A stretch of 64,000 nucleotides of DNA from Dactylosporangium roseum (GTDB taxonomy: Bacteria; Actinomycetota; Actinomycetes; Mycobacteriales; Micromonosporaceae). Position 1 is the first letter of the stretch, and the number at the start of each line of letters is the position of its first letter. Under the pieces are notes generated by a model. It worked only from the letters and a program-made list of their open reading frames with translations, did not search any database and was not told where the DNA came from. The stretch spans positions 2,347,001 through 2,411,000 of the forward strand of contig NZ_CP073721.1 of NCBI RefSeq assembly GCF_025264685.1, read 5' to 3'. Made by a program: the position numbers and the translations under genes. Shown one piece after another: positions 42,995-51,939 of the stretch.

Positions 42995-45616
42995 TCATCG
43001 GGTTGGGGTGAATGTCTCGACCGTGTTGGTGCCGTTGAGTGCCTCGGCCGGGTTGTAGCCGCCGATCACGAAGATGGAGCCGCGGCCGGAGGCGAGCGCC
43101 ATGCCGGCACGGGGCATCGTCAGCTTCGGCAGCAGGGGCGTCTTGGACTGGTCCGCGCACCACCAGTCGTACACCTCCGAGCCGTTGTGGCCGCCCAGCA
43201 CGCAGAGGCCGATGCCCTCGATCTTGACGGCCGCGGCGCCCTCGCGGGGATGGTCGAGCTTGCGGCCGTCGGAGTCCACGACCTTCCGTTGCCGCAGGAC
43301 GTCGACGTCGTCGTACTTCTCGTTCCTGCGCTGGAAGACCCCGCCGACGAAGAGGACCGTCCCGGCCCCGTCACTCACCGCGGCGAGTTTCTCCCGCGGC
43401 TTGCTCAGGTTGCCGACGACCTGCCATTCGGTGCCGTCCTTGCTCAGCCCCCAGATCGTGTCCTTGGCCATGCCGTCCTTGCCCGTGCCGCCCGCGTAGA
43501 CGATGCCCTGCCCGTCCCACACCGCGGCGCCCGAGTTGCGCGGCTCGGGCAGCGGGACCTTCGCCGCCCAGTCGCCGTTCTTGTCCAGCCGCAACACCTG
43601 GTCGCTGGCGCCGTCGGCGGTCCAGCCGCCGATCACCCACAGCGATCCCACCGGGTCCACGACGACACCCATGTGGCTGGTCGGCACGGGAAGGCCGGGT
43701 CCCTTCGTCCAGGTGCCCTGGTCGCCCTGTTCCAGGTCGTAGATCCACACCGACGCGAGATGCTTGCGCGGTTCCACGGCGGTGAACCCGCCGATGACGT
43801 AGAGCTTCGTGCCGACGACGGCGGCGCCGGCGGCCTCGATCCCGACCTTCGTGCCGTCGGCCTCGGTGGGGACGTCCGGCAACCGCTTCCACGAGCCGAT
43901 CGGCTCGACATCGGTGCCGCCGCTGTCGTCCCTGTCCCGGAACGCGGTCAGCGCCCAGATGCCGCCACCGATGAGCACGAGCAGCGCGACGAGCCCGGCG
44001 AGCAGCGCGCGGCGGTTGCGGCCCCGCGCCGGAGGAGCCTCGCCGCCCGGCTCCACGGCGACGTTCGCCATTGTCGCCGTGGGCGAGACCGGCGCGCCGG
44101 CGGCGGCGAACGCGGGGGACACCGGGACCGCCGAGACCGGCACGTGCGAGCCGGGCTGCGCGGAGACCGGCTGGGCGGAGACCGGCTGGGCGGACACGGG
44201 CTGGGCCGACACGGGCTGCGCGGAGACCGGCTGCGCGGAGACCGGCTGCGCGGAGACCGGCTGCGCGGAGACCGGCTGGGCCGACACGGGCTGGGCCGAC
44301 ACCGACGCGGCCGACGCGACCGGCACGGCGTTCGGCGAGCCGTACACAGGAGGCCGCGGTACAGGAGACCCGGGCCCCGTCGGCGGCGGCGGGTAACCCT
44401 GCGCCGGGTAGCCCTGTGGCGGCGTACCCTGATACGGGCCGGCCGGATAGTCCTGGGTGGGGTAGCCCTGCGGTGCCCGATGCCCGCCGCCGAAGGGGCC
44501 GCCCACCGACGCCGAGCCGGTCGCGACGCCGAGCCGGCCGTCGGTGCCGAGCTCCGCCGGGTGGACCACGGCGCCCTCGGCGACCGGCAGCTCCGGCTGC
44601 TCCAGCACCGTCGGCGCGATCCGCAGCTCGCGGTGCAGCATCCGGGCGACGAGCGGCACGCGTGACGAACCGCCGACGAGCATGATGCCGGCGAGCTGGT
44701 CGGTCTCGAGGTGGCACTCCTGGACGACCCGGGCGGTCTCCGCGACGGTACGGCGGATCATCGGCCCGATCCGCCGCTCCAGCTCCTCACGGGTGAGGTG
44801 GAGCGCGGCCTCGACACCCGGCACGGACACCGGCGCGACCGTGGTGCGCGACAGCATCTCCTTCGCGCCGCGGATGTCCTCCCAGAACAGCCGCCGGTCG
44901 CGGCGGTCCTGGGAGGACACCGGCTGATCGAGGCGGCGCCACGCGTCCGGCTGGGTCGTGCGCAGCACCTCGCCGAGGAGTTCGACGAGCGCCGCGTCGA
45001 TGTCGAGGCCGCCGACGTCCTCCAGGCCGCCGGAGCCGATGACGGTGAAGCCCTGCTCGTCGTTGCGCACGACCGCGACGTCGACGGTGCCGCCGCCGAA
45101 GTCGTAGACGGCCATGGCCGAGCCGCGGGGCAGCGGGTGGTTGAGCGCGCTGATGAAGTACCGCGCCGCGGCGACCGGCTCGGGCACCAGGCTCACCTGC
45201 GGGAAGCCGGCCGCGACCGCGGCGTCGTGCAGCAGGGAGCGACGCATCCGGCCCCACGACGCCGGATAGGTCAGCACCGCGGTCGGCGGGAACCGGGTGA
45301 TCTCGCCGACCCCGGCGGCGACGCTGCGCAGCACCGCGGTCAGCAGGTGCACGGTCGGCACCTCGACGTCGCCGAGGAGCACCGTCGGGTCGCCGAGGCG
45401 GCGCTTCGGGTTGGGCTCGAAGCGGCCCGGGTCGAGCTGGGCGAGCCGCTGGGCGTCGCGACCGACCGCGAGCTGCCCGTTGTCCTGCATGAAGACGGCC
45501 GACGGCATCAGCGGTGCGCCGTCGAAGAGCACGGGGCGCCGGCGCCCGTCCGGGGACCGGATCACGGCGACCGTGTTGGAGGTGCCGAGGTCGATGCCGA
45601 CGACGAAGCCGCTCAT
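42995..45616 (-). CDS. Hsp70-like ATPase fused to a membrane anchor and Kelch propeller
   Basis: Encodes 873 residues. Residues 1 to about 370 are an actin/Hsp70 ATPase: VVGIDLGTSNTVAVI (phosphate 1), MAVYDFGGGTVDVAVV (phosphate 2) and IMLVGGSSRVPLV (adenosine). About 437-488 hold roughly ten PVSAQ repeats within a Pro-rich linker. About 530-560 is one transmembrane segment (ALLAGLVALLVLIGGGIWAL). About 575-873 contains Kelch-type repeats (KLYVIGGFTAVEP, SLWVIGGWTADGA, SIFVIGGYNPAEA), predicted outside the cell. No Hsp70 substrate-binding domain exists. A GAGGAGG site precedes ATG 45616. It may transmit an external signal to a cytosolic ATPase. Confidence 0.9.
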   Translation of the reverse strand: MSGFVVGIDLGTSNTVAVIRSPDGRRRPVLFDGAPLMPSAVFMQDNGQLAVGRDAQRLAQLDPGRFEPNPKRRLGDPTVLLGDVEVPTVHLLTAVLRSVAAGVGEITRFPPTAVLTYPASWGRMRRSLLHDAAVAAGFPQVSLVPEPVAAARYFISALNHPLPRGSAMAVYDFGGGTVDVAVVRNDEQGFTVIGSGGLEDVGGLDIDAALVELLGEVLRTTQPDAWRRLDQPVSSQDRRDRRLFWEDIRGAKEMLSRTTVAPVSVPGVEAALHLTREELERRIGPMIRRTVAETARVVQECHLETDQLAGIMLVGGSSRVPLVARMLHRELRIAPTVLEQPELPVAEGAVVHPAELGTDGRLGVATGSASVGGPFGGGHRAPQGYPTQDYPAGPYQGTPPQGYPAQGYPPPPTGPGSPVPRPPVYGSPNAVPVASAASVSAQPVSAQPVSAQPVSAQPVSAQPVSAQPVSAQPVSAQPVSAQPVSAQPGSHVPVSAVPVSPAFAAAGAPVSPTATMANVAVEPGGEAPPARGRNRRALLAGLVALLVLIGGGIWALTAFRDRDDSGGTDVEPIGSWKRLPDVPTEADGTKVGIEAAGAAVVGTKLYVIGGFTAVEPRKHLASVWIYDLEQGDQGTWTKGPGLPVPTSHMGVVVDPVGSLWVIGGWTADGASDQVLRLDKNGDWAAKVPLPEPRNSGAAVWDGQGIVYAGGTGKDGMAKDTIWGLSKDGTEWQVVGNLSKPREKLAAVSDGAGTVLFVGGVFQRRNEKYDDVDVLRQRKVVDSDGRKLDHPREGAAAVKIEGIGLCVLGGHNGSEVYDWWCADQSKTPLLPKLTMPRAGMALASGRGSIFVIGGYNPAEALNGTNTVETFTPTR
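44154..44304. repeat. 15-bp tandem repeats encoding PVSAQ
   Basis: About ten 15-bp units of the type CTGCGCGGAGACCGG / CTGGGCCGACACGGG in the linker of the Hsp70-like gene. Synonymous differences between units show the array is older than the 30-bp repeats elsewhere in the window. Confidence 0.9.
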
Positions 45617-45699
45617 CACGACGACCTCCTCATGATGTGCTGCTCCCTGTCCGAATCGATGACGGTGGCGATGGCGGTGGCACGGTACGACGACAACCG

Positions 45700-46818
45700 C
45701 TACCCCGATCGGGACGCCGGCAGCGCGGTGCGGGGCACCTGGGACGGGGACCACCGGGTGTCGAAGTACGGCTGCGCCACACCCTCGGCGAACGCCTCCG
45801 ACGCGGCCTTCGACGCCGCGATGCGCCAGTCGGTCTCCTTGACCGACTCGTACCACAGGAAGCCGATGATCTCCGGGTGCTTCGGCAGTGTCCGCAGCAG
45901 GTCCGCGATCCACTCGGCCTTGCGTCCGGCCTCGTCCGTGGCGGCGACCTCGGTGACCACGACCGGCCGCTTGGAGACCGACTTCAGCTCGTCGAGCGTG
46001 GGCCGGTAGATCTGCTCGAAGGTGCGGTACTGCTCCATGTGGGCGGTGCCGTAGTACCCCGAGAGGCCGACCCAGTCGACGTAGGCGTCACCGGGGTACA
46101 CCTGCGACAGCGGCGTCGAGTTGGCGTACCGGACGTTCGGGCTCCACACCCAGATCACGTTCCGCGCGCCGGCCGCCTCGAACAGGTCGTGCACGTGCCG
46201 CCAGGCGGCCACGTAGTCGCCGCGCCGGTTGCCGTTGGCGGACTCGCACCAGGGGTACCAGTACCCGTTCATCTCGTGCGCGAACCGGATCGCCACCGGA
46301 TATTCCAGGTCCTTGATCCCGTCGGCCCAGGCCCGGATGTACGGGTCGAACGCCCCGTCCGTGATCCTCGCCAGCCGGTACTCGGGCTGCGTGCCGCGTT
46401 CGGCGTCCACATCGGACTCCCCGCGGTAGTTCCACGGCTCCCAGCCGAGCATCGGGAGCATGCCCCGGTTGACGATCCGGTCGAACGGCTGCCGGTCGAA
46501 CGTCTTGTGGACCGCCCAGCCGCGGGCGAACATCATCACCTGCGGCTGCTTCCCGGCCGCCCGTACGAAGCCGGTGAAGTCGGTGAGGTCGCCGGGGCCG
46601 CGGTCGGTGAAGACGCCGAAGAAGGCCTTGCCCGCCGGCGGGAACAGCACCGGGTCCGAGGACCGCGGTCCCGGCGTGAACGTCGGCAGCGGCTCGGCGA
46701 CCTTCTCCTCCCAGCGCGCGGACGGCGACGTCATGGCCTCGACACGCGGCGCGACCACGAAGACGTAGCCGCCGATGAGCAGCAGCGCGAGGGCCATGAC
46801 GCGGGGCAGCGTGATCAT
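45700..46818 (-). CDS. GH26 (mannanase-like) glycoside hydrolase, membrane-anchored
   Basis: Encodes 372 residues. An N-terminal hydrophobic segment (MALALLLIGGYVFVVAP) acts as a signal anchor, so the enzyme should be outside the membrane. The catalytic domain shows VAIRFAHEMNGYWYPWC (acid/base Glu) and VVVTEVAATDEAG (nucleophile Glu), both GH26 hallmarks, with IWVWSPNVRY between. The family cleaves beta-mannans or related beta-glycans. ATG 46818 overlaps the stop of the glycosyltransferase (ATGA), so the hydrolase probably trims or releases the polymer made by that enzyme. Confidence 0.88.
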   Translation of the reverse strand: MITLPRVMALALLLIGGYVFVVAPRVEAMTSPSARWEEKVAEPLPTFTPGPRSSDPVLFPPAGKAFFGVFTDRGPGDLTDFTGFVRAAGKQPQVMMFARGWAVHKTFDRQPFDRIVNRGMLPMLGWEPWNYRGESDVDAERGTQPEYRLARITDGAFDPYIRAWADGIKDLEYPVAIRFAHEMNGYWYPWCESANGNRRGDYVAAWRHVHDLFEAAGARNVIWVWSPNVRYANSTPLSQVYPGDAYVDWVGLSGYYGTAHMEQYRTFEQIYRPTLDELKSVSKRPVVVTEVAATDEAGRKAEWIADLLRTLPKHPEIIGFLWYESVKETDWRIAASKAASEAFAEGVAQPYFDTRWSPSQVPRTALPASRSG

Positions 46819-48776
46819 GCGGTGCCTCCGCGCGTGGGTGCGGCGGCGGGTCGCAGGCCGGCCGTCGGTACCGCCGGAATCCTCGGAACGGTGGGCAGGT
46901 CGGACACGTCGATCGACCCGTGCGCCGGGGCGGTGCCCTTGATCTTGATGAGGAGCGTCGGCGGCGCGTCCTCGACCTCGGGCTCCGTGGCGCGCCGGTC
47001 GCGCAGCCAGGTGCACCACGCGATGAGCGGCGGCAGCACGCCGACGAGCACGCTGACGGCGGCCCACAGGCGCAGGGCCAAGGAGTCGTACCCGAACCAG
47101 GCGCTCGAGCCGAGCAGCGCGCCGCCGATGAGCGCCCAGAGGGCGTGCGTGCGGAACGACTTCGGCCCGTCGACGCTGCGCAGGCGACCCTTCGCCGTCA
47201 CCGCGTAGGCGAGCGGCCTGCGCAGTAGCGCCGCCGCGCCCGCCGCCACGTAGATCGGCACGGCGAACAGCGCGAGCAGCATGCCGTGGACGCCGAGCTC
47301 CTTGCGCTCGTGCCGGGCCAGGTTGAAGCGGCGCAGCCACAGCCACAACATCGCCCAGGTGCCCATGCTCACCGACCACAGGCCGAGCCACGGCCGCCAG
47401 TCGACGTCGGCCGCGTTGATGCCGAGACCGAGGTACGTGCCGGTGGCCGCGACGCCGGACACCGCGGCGAGGGCGACGCTCGGATAGTAGGACTGGACGA
47501 GGCCGTAGCACAGCCGCTGCCCGGCGCCGAGCTTGCGCAGGTGCGGCCGGCTGCGGCGCAGCAGGATCTCCCACACCCCGTAGGCCCAGCGCTTCTGCTG
47601 GTTGAAGTAGTCGGTCCAGCTCGTCGGGCCCTCGCCGATCGCGATGACGTCGGGCGTGTAGACGCCCTTCCAGCGGCGGTCGGTGAGCGGGTTCCGCGCG
47701 CCCATCACGACCATGCTCGTGAGGTGGTCCTCGATGATCGAGTCCTGGTAGCCGTCGATGATGGCCCAGGCGAGCGGCCGGTAGAGGTGGTTGGTGCCGA
47801 TGAGCAGCGGCGCGTTCAACCCGTTGCCGCCGCGCTCGATGAGGCCGCTGAAGAGGTACTGCTGGACCGAGGCGCCGTGTACGACCCAGCCGTCGTACAT
47901 GTTGCCGTACACCTGCGGGGCGACGACGAACGCGACGTCGGGGTCGCGGAAGTAGCCGACGGTGCGCTCGAGGAAGCTCGGCAGCGGCACGTGGTCGGGA
48001 TCCATTTGCGCGACGACGTCGTAGACGTGCTCGTGGGTGGCCCGCCAGGCGTTGTGGTTGCCCGACTTGGTCTTCGCCCGGAACGCCCCGTGCTCCTGGT
48101 TGAACCGGGGCTGGCCCTTGCGGCTGAAGTGGTGGACGCCGAGCCGCTTGGCCATCGCCTTGACCCGCGGGTCGTCGCCCTCGTCGAGGATCCAGATGTC
48201 GACCTGCCCGGCGTACCGGACCTTCTGCATCGCCATCAGGGAGCGCTCGACGACGTCGATGGGCTCCTTCGACGGTACGATCGTCGTCAGCATCGCGATG
48301 CGCAGGCCCTGTTCCGGCACCATCGGCACCGGATCGCGCGCCTTCCAGGCGAAGACCCACACCGCGAGGTTCTGCAGCAGGCGCACGCCCTCGACGAGCA
48401 CCACGAAGCAGAAGGCGATCCGCGCCGCGATCACGTGCCAGTCGCCGGGCCCGACCAGCGGCATGTCCGGTCCGGGGATGTGCCGGGGCAGGACGAGCCA
48501 GCCGAGGAAGACCAGCCCGGTGAGGAAATTGGCCGAGATGAGCAGCGACAGCATGACCCGCTGCGCCGGACGGGCCGTGCGCCGGAAGACGACGGGCAGG
48601 TGCGGCCCCGCCGGAGTGGTCAGCGGCCCGGTCAGGGTGTTGCACGCCTCGTAGGCGCGCTGTGTCTCGGCGAGTTTCCGCTGCTGCCGCGCTCTGCGCC
48701 GCTGGGCGCGGGTGGGTTTCCCGGCGGTCACGGCGCGCTTCGGGGTCGCCTGTCGGGGCACGACGGTGTCCAGCAA
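46815..48776 (-). CDS. Cellulose-synthase-like GT2 glycosyltransferase
   Basis: Encodes 653 residues from TTG 48776, which follows CGGAGG by about 8 bases. ATG 48863 is an alternative without a visible ribosome site. Two N-terminal TM segments (VMLSLLISANFLTGLVFLGW and the next) precede a processive GT2 domain: MLTTIVPSKEPIDVVERSL, WILDEGDDPR, AQMDPDHVPLPSFLERTVGY (DxD) and SWTDYFNQQKRWAYGVWEIL (QxxRW). Several C-terminal TM segments follow. The layout is that of beta-glycan synthases, without a visible PilZ domain. Coupled to GH26, it likely makes an exported beta-linked polysaccharide. Confidence 0.88.
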   Translation of the reverse strand: MLDTVVPRQATPKRAVTAGKPTRAQRRRARQQRKLAETQRAYEACNTLTGPLTTPAGPHLPVVFRRTARPAQRVMLSLLISANFLTGLVFLGWLVLPRHIPGPDMPLVGPGDWHVIAARIAFCFVVLVEGVRLLQNLAVWVFAWKARDPVPMVPEQGLRIAMLTTIVPSKEPIDVVERSLMAMQKVRYAGQVDIWILDEGDDPRVKAMAKRLGVHHFSRKGQPRFNQEHGAFRAKTKSGNHNAWRATHEHVYDVVAQMDPDHVPLPSFLERTVGYFRDPDVAFVVAPQVYGNMYDGWVVHGASVQQYLFSGLIERGGNGLNAPLLIGTNHLYRPLAWAIIDGYQDSIIEDHLTSMVVMGARNPLTDRRWKGVYTPDVIAIGEGPTSWTDYFNQQKRWAYGVWEILLRRSRPHLRKLGAGQRLCYGLVQSYYPSVALAAVSGVAATGTYLGLGINAADVDWRPWLGLWSVSMGTWAMLWLWLRRFNLARHERKELGVHGMLLALFAVPIYVAAGAAALLRRPLAYAVTAKGRLRSVDGPKSFRTHALWALIGGALLGSSAWFGYDSLALRLWAAVSVLVGVLPPLIAWCTWLRDRRATEPEVEDAPPTLLIKIKGTAPAHGSIDVSDLPTVPRIPAVPTAGLRPAAAPTRGGTA

Positions 48777-49162
48777 CGACCCGGCCTCCGATCTTTTCCG
48801 CTGGAAATGATGATTCGGCGTCCCATGGATGGATGCACCGCCGATCGTAGGCCGGGTGGTCATCCAGCGGAATCGCGAAAGTGTTCCGGTGACTCGATAT
48901 CGAAACTGGCCGCAAGCAGGCGTTTCCCGAGATTTCGAGCGAGAATGTAGTGGATCCGACAGGACATGTCCGTGCATTCTGCGCGAGCCCGGCGATCACT
49001 TTTCGGAACCATTCCATTGTTGGTCCGTCACGTGGTGCTGATCATGTGCGGCGTTGACTGGGTGCTGTCAATTTCCCGACGAATCCGCGTCGATTTTCGG
49101 CACCTCCCGGCGCGCGGCGGTCCCGGGCCGGCCGCGGCTCCGCGAGCCGGAGCCCCGGCGCG

Positions 49163-49222
49163 ATCCGTCGCCGTGCCGCTCGGCCTCATGATCATGGGAA
49201 AGTTCCGGCTGCCCCGGGCGAG
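49163..49222. repeat. Palindromic repeat family B, copy 2 (half)
   Basis: The left arm ATGATCATGGGAAAGTTCCG (from 49188) and the loop GCCCCG match copy 3, as does the upstream flank CGTCGCCGTGCCGCTCG. The right arm is absent, so this copy is truncated. It lies 30 bases before palindrome A3. Confidence 0.75.
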
Positions 49223-49251
49223 CGTGTCTCCCGCACCGTTCGCCGGCTCGT

Positions 49252-49336
49252 TGCGCGTCGATCTTGCAGTTGTGGTGCCGAGACACTCCCTGAATGCCCG
49301 GCTTGTCAGGCACCACAACTGCAAGATCGACGCGCA
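49252..49336. repeat. Palindromic repeat family A, copy 3
   Basis: Perfect 28-bp arms (49252-49279, 49309-49336) starting TGCGCGTCGATCTTGCAGTT enclose a 29-base loop that matches copy 2 at nearly all positions. This is the longest stem of the family here. Confidence 0.95.
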
Positions 49337-49531
49337 GGTGGTGCGTCGGACCGTCGAGGAGGAAGCCCGGATCGCCGCGGGGGGGGCGGGGGCGTCGTCC
49401 ATGGCGGTGGTGGCTGGACCGGTGGGCGGTCGTGGGCGGGTTCCAGCTCGGTGGAGATTCCGGGTCCGCGCGGGGTGACCACGTACCCTGTTCGACGGGC
49501 GGCGGGGGCAGTGGCAGAAGGGGCGGTGGGG

Positions 49532-50704
49532 ATGACGGGTTACGTGCCCGGGGAGTGGCTCGCGTTCGCCGGCAAGAACGTCTGGGCCCTCGCGAACGTC
49601 CAGCCCGGCGACCCGGAGACGGACGAGTGCTGGAAGCTCGTCCAGGCGGGTGCGACGGCCGCCGAGATCGCGGGCGTGCTGTCCGGCGGCTCGTTCGGCA
49701 CCGCGTCGTTCGTGGTTGTCCGCGCCGACGCGTACGGCGCCCGGGCGCTGGTCCGGGGCGACGCCCACGCCGAGGTGCTCGACGTCGACGGGTACACCGT
49801 CTCGGTCCGGGCCGCGGACGGCGCGGGCCGGGACGTGTTCCGGCCGGCCGCCACCATCCGTCTCGACGGTCCGCGACCGCTCGGGACGGCGCCGGCCGAG
49901 TTGCCCCTGGAGCGGGGGGTCGTCCTGGCGTCGTCGCTCACGGTGCGCCTGACCGAGCCGGTGGAATACGCCGACGAGCCGGAGCCCACCGAGCAACCGG
50001 TGCCCGCGCAGCGGATGGCCGCCGAACAGCCGGCCTTCACCGAGCGGCCGGCGCCGCCGTCCGCCGAGGAGTCGCCCTCGGCCCTCACCGAGCCCACGTC
50101 CTGGGTCGCCCGGGCCACTCCGGCAGGGTCGGCGGCCGCCCGGGCCACGGTGGCCCGGGCCGCTGTGCCCGGAGCCTCGACCGACCGCGCCGCGCCGGCC
50201 GTGTCCTCGTCCGGCCCGGTCGCCGTGTCCGAGGGCCGGCACGGGGCGACGATCGCCGCCGTGCGGTGCCCGGTCGGTCATGTGAACCCGCCGGGGTCGG
50301 TGCTCTGCCGGGTGTGCCGGATCCCGGTGCCGCGCCAGACCCCGGTCCAGGTCGACCTGCCGCTGCCCGGCGTGCTCCGGCTGCCCGGCGGCGAAACGGT
50401 ACCGCTGGACCGGCGAATCATCCTGGGCCGCGCGCCCGGCGCACCGGACCCCGGCCTGCCCGATCCGGCCCACCACGTCACGGTCACCAGCCCGGACAAC
50501 GGCATCTCCCGGCGGCACGTCGAGATCCGCGTCGAGGGCTGGGACGTCATCGCCGTGGACCTGGGCTCCCGCAACGGCACGATCGTGCAGCAGCCCGGTG
50601 AACGGCCGGTCGAGCTGCCGGCCCGGGGCAGCCAGACGCTGCGCCCCGGCGCCGCCGTGGTCCTCACCGACCAGGTCTCGATCCGCTACGAGCTGACCGG
50701 GTGA
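49532..50704 (+). CDS. FHA-domain protein with zinc-ribbon-like motif
   Basis: Encodes 390 residues. Residues about 1-140 form an N-terminal domain I do not recognise, starting MTGYVPGEWLAFAGKNVWAL. About 150-260 is a Pro/Glu/Ala-rich linker. CPVGHVNPPGSVLCRVC (near 268) looks like a zinc ribbon. The C-terminal FHA domain has RRIILGRAPGAPDP, NGISRRHVEIRVEGW and VAVDLGSRNGT-type sequence (AVDLGSRNGTIV), the phosphothreonine-binding signature. It probably reads Ser/Thr-kinase signalling. ATG 49532 follows GGTGGGG. A decayed gene follows it. Confidence 0.88.
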   Translation: MTGYVPGEWLAFAGKNVWALANVQPGDPETDECWKLVQAGATAAEIAGVLSGGSFGTASFVVVRADAYGARALVRGDAHAEVLDVDGYTVSVRAADGAGRDVFRPAATIRLDGPRPLGTAPAELPLERGVVLASSLTVRLTEPVEYADEPEPTEQPVPAQRMAAEQPAFTERPAPPSAEESPSALTEPTSWVARATPAGSAAARATVARAAVPGASTDRAAPAVSSSGPVAVSEGRHGATIAAVRCPVGHVNPPGSVLCRVCRIPVPRQTPVQVDLPLPGVLRLPGGETVPLDRRIILGRAPGAPDPGLPDPAHHVTVTSPDNGISRRHVEIRVEGWDVIAVDLGSRNGTIVQQPGERPVELPARGSQTLRPGAAVVLTDQVSIRYELTG

Positions 50705-50860
50705 GCGCGGCGGCGAGCGCCGCGGCCGGGAACCTCATGCCCGCCGGCAAGGACGAGGACGACGAGCCCGGCCCGCGGGCGCGGCGGGGTCCTGCGGCGC
50801 CTGCGCTTCCTCGCGCTCCCGCCCATCCCCTGAGTGTTCATCATGGCGTTGACCCCGTGA

Positions 50861-51070
50861 GGGAAGGGCCTGCTCGCCGACGGGCGGTCCACCGTGGAGC
50901 GGGCCGCCACCGCCAGCATCCTCACCACGCTGACCGCCGGGCCGGACGGCGGCCTGTCGGCGACCGTCACGCCGGCCGCCGGCGGCGCCAAGGCCGGCCC
51001 CGTCGACCTGCAGTTGGTCGGCAAGCGGAGCGGGCAGGTCGCGCTGGTGTCGTTCGAGGTGCGCGCGTAG
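50861..51070 (+). pseudogene. C-terminal fragment of an unidentified gene
   Basis: A 69-codon frame from a TGA at 50858 to TAG 51070 has strong actinobacterial codon bias: GLLADGRSTVERAATASILT, then DLQLVGKRSGQVALVSFEVRA. It has no credible start and no family I recognise. It looks like the 3' end of a gene whose 5' part was lost between the FHA gene and this point. Confidence 0.4.
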
Positions 51071-51142
51071 GCATTGGTCCACTCCGGCGGCCGCCGGGTG
51101 GTCCTTCCGCCGGGCGCCGGGGCTCGGGCAGCATGATCCGTC

Positions 51143-51835
51143 GTGGACTTCCGGCACCATGACGACCTCTGGCACGATTTTCCCGCGTTGGTACCGGCTG
51201 TGCTGCTCATCGACGGCGTCACGCCCGACGCCGACGTCAGCGCCGCGGTCGCCGAGCACACCGCGGCGGCCCGCGCCCGGCTGGCGGCGGGCTCCGAGGC
51301 GGAGCTGCCGCAGATCCAGGCGTGGCGGAGGGCGTTCGCGGCGCAGGGGCTCAAGCCCACGCAGTACCGTTGCGCCTCGGAATCGCTGCTGCGCCGGCTG
51401 CGCAGGGAGGGTGAGCTGCCCCGGCTCCACCCGCTGGTAGACCTGTGCAACGCGGTCTCGGCCGCGTTCGCGATCCCGGTCGCGGCGCTGGACGTCACCC
51501 GGATCGGCGGGGACCTCGAGGTGCGATACGCGGACGGCAGCGAGAAGTACGAGACCTTCGGCGGCGAGCTCGAGCACCCGGACCCGGGGGAGGTCGTGTT
51601 CGCCGACGCCGCGAACTTCGCGCACGCCCGCCGCTGGACCAACCGGCAGAGCGGACGCTCGGCGATCCGCCCGGCGACGACGACGGCGCTGATCGTCGCC
51701 GAGGGCCTGCACGAAACCGCGGCCTCGGACGTACCGCTGCTGCTCGACACCCTGGCCGGGGCGCTCCGCGCGGCGTGGCGGGCGGAACCCGCGACGGCGG
51801 TCCTGACCCGCGGCGCTCCGGTGTTCCGGGCCTGA
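51143..51835 (+). CDS. B3/B4 tRNA-binding-domain protein
   Basis: Encodes 230 residues. The protein is a stand-alone B3/B4 domain as found in the phenylalanyl-tRNA synthetase beta subunit: AWRRAFAAQGLKPTQYRCAS, then SLLRRLRREGELPRLHPLVD and LCNAVSAAFAIPVAALDVTR, with RWTNRQSGRSAIRPATTTAL. Free-standing forms are proposed to edit mischarged tRNA or to act on amino acids. Start GTG 51143. No clear operon partner. Confidence 0.88.
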   Translation: MDFRHHDDLWHDFPALVPAVLLIDGVTPDADVSAAVAEHTAAARARLAAGSEAELPQIQAWRRAFAAQGLKPTQYRCASESLLRRLRREGELPRLHPLVDLCNAVSAAFAIPVAALDVTRIGGDLEVRYADGSEKYETFGGELEHPDPGEVVFADAANFAHARRWTNRQSGRSAIRPATTTALIVAEGLHETAASDVPLLLDTLAGALRAAWRAEPATAVLTRGAPVFRA

Positions 51836-51939
51836 TTCCGGGCCTCGTTCGGGGCGGTGGGCTCATCCCGCGCGGATGGTGTGCCCGGCCCGGCGGGCGT
51901 GTGAGCGTGGGCTCAGACGGTGCTGTCTGAGGGGAGCCG

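Larger units (their letters stand above)
48777..49531. other. Intergenic region with repeats B2 and A3
   Basis: About 750 bases between the divergent glycosyltransferase and FHA genes. It holds the glycosyltransferase leader, a half copy of palindrome family B, and a complete family A palindrome. Bases 48864-49080 are less GC-rich than the surroundings and may contain the promoter. No gene with coding bias was found. Confidence 0.5.

Noticed and set aside
26989-49336. Family A palindromes as a CRISPR array or phage attachment sites
   Set aside because: The copies are many kilobases apart, not evenly spaced, have no spacers or cas genes, and there is no integrase or tRNA nearby.
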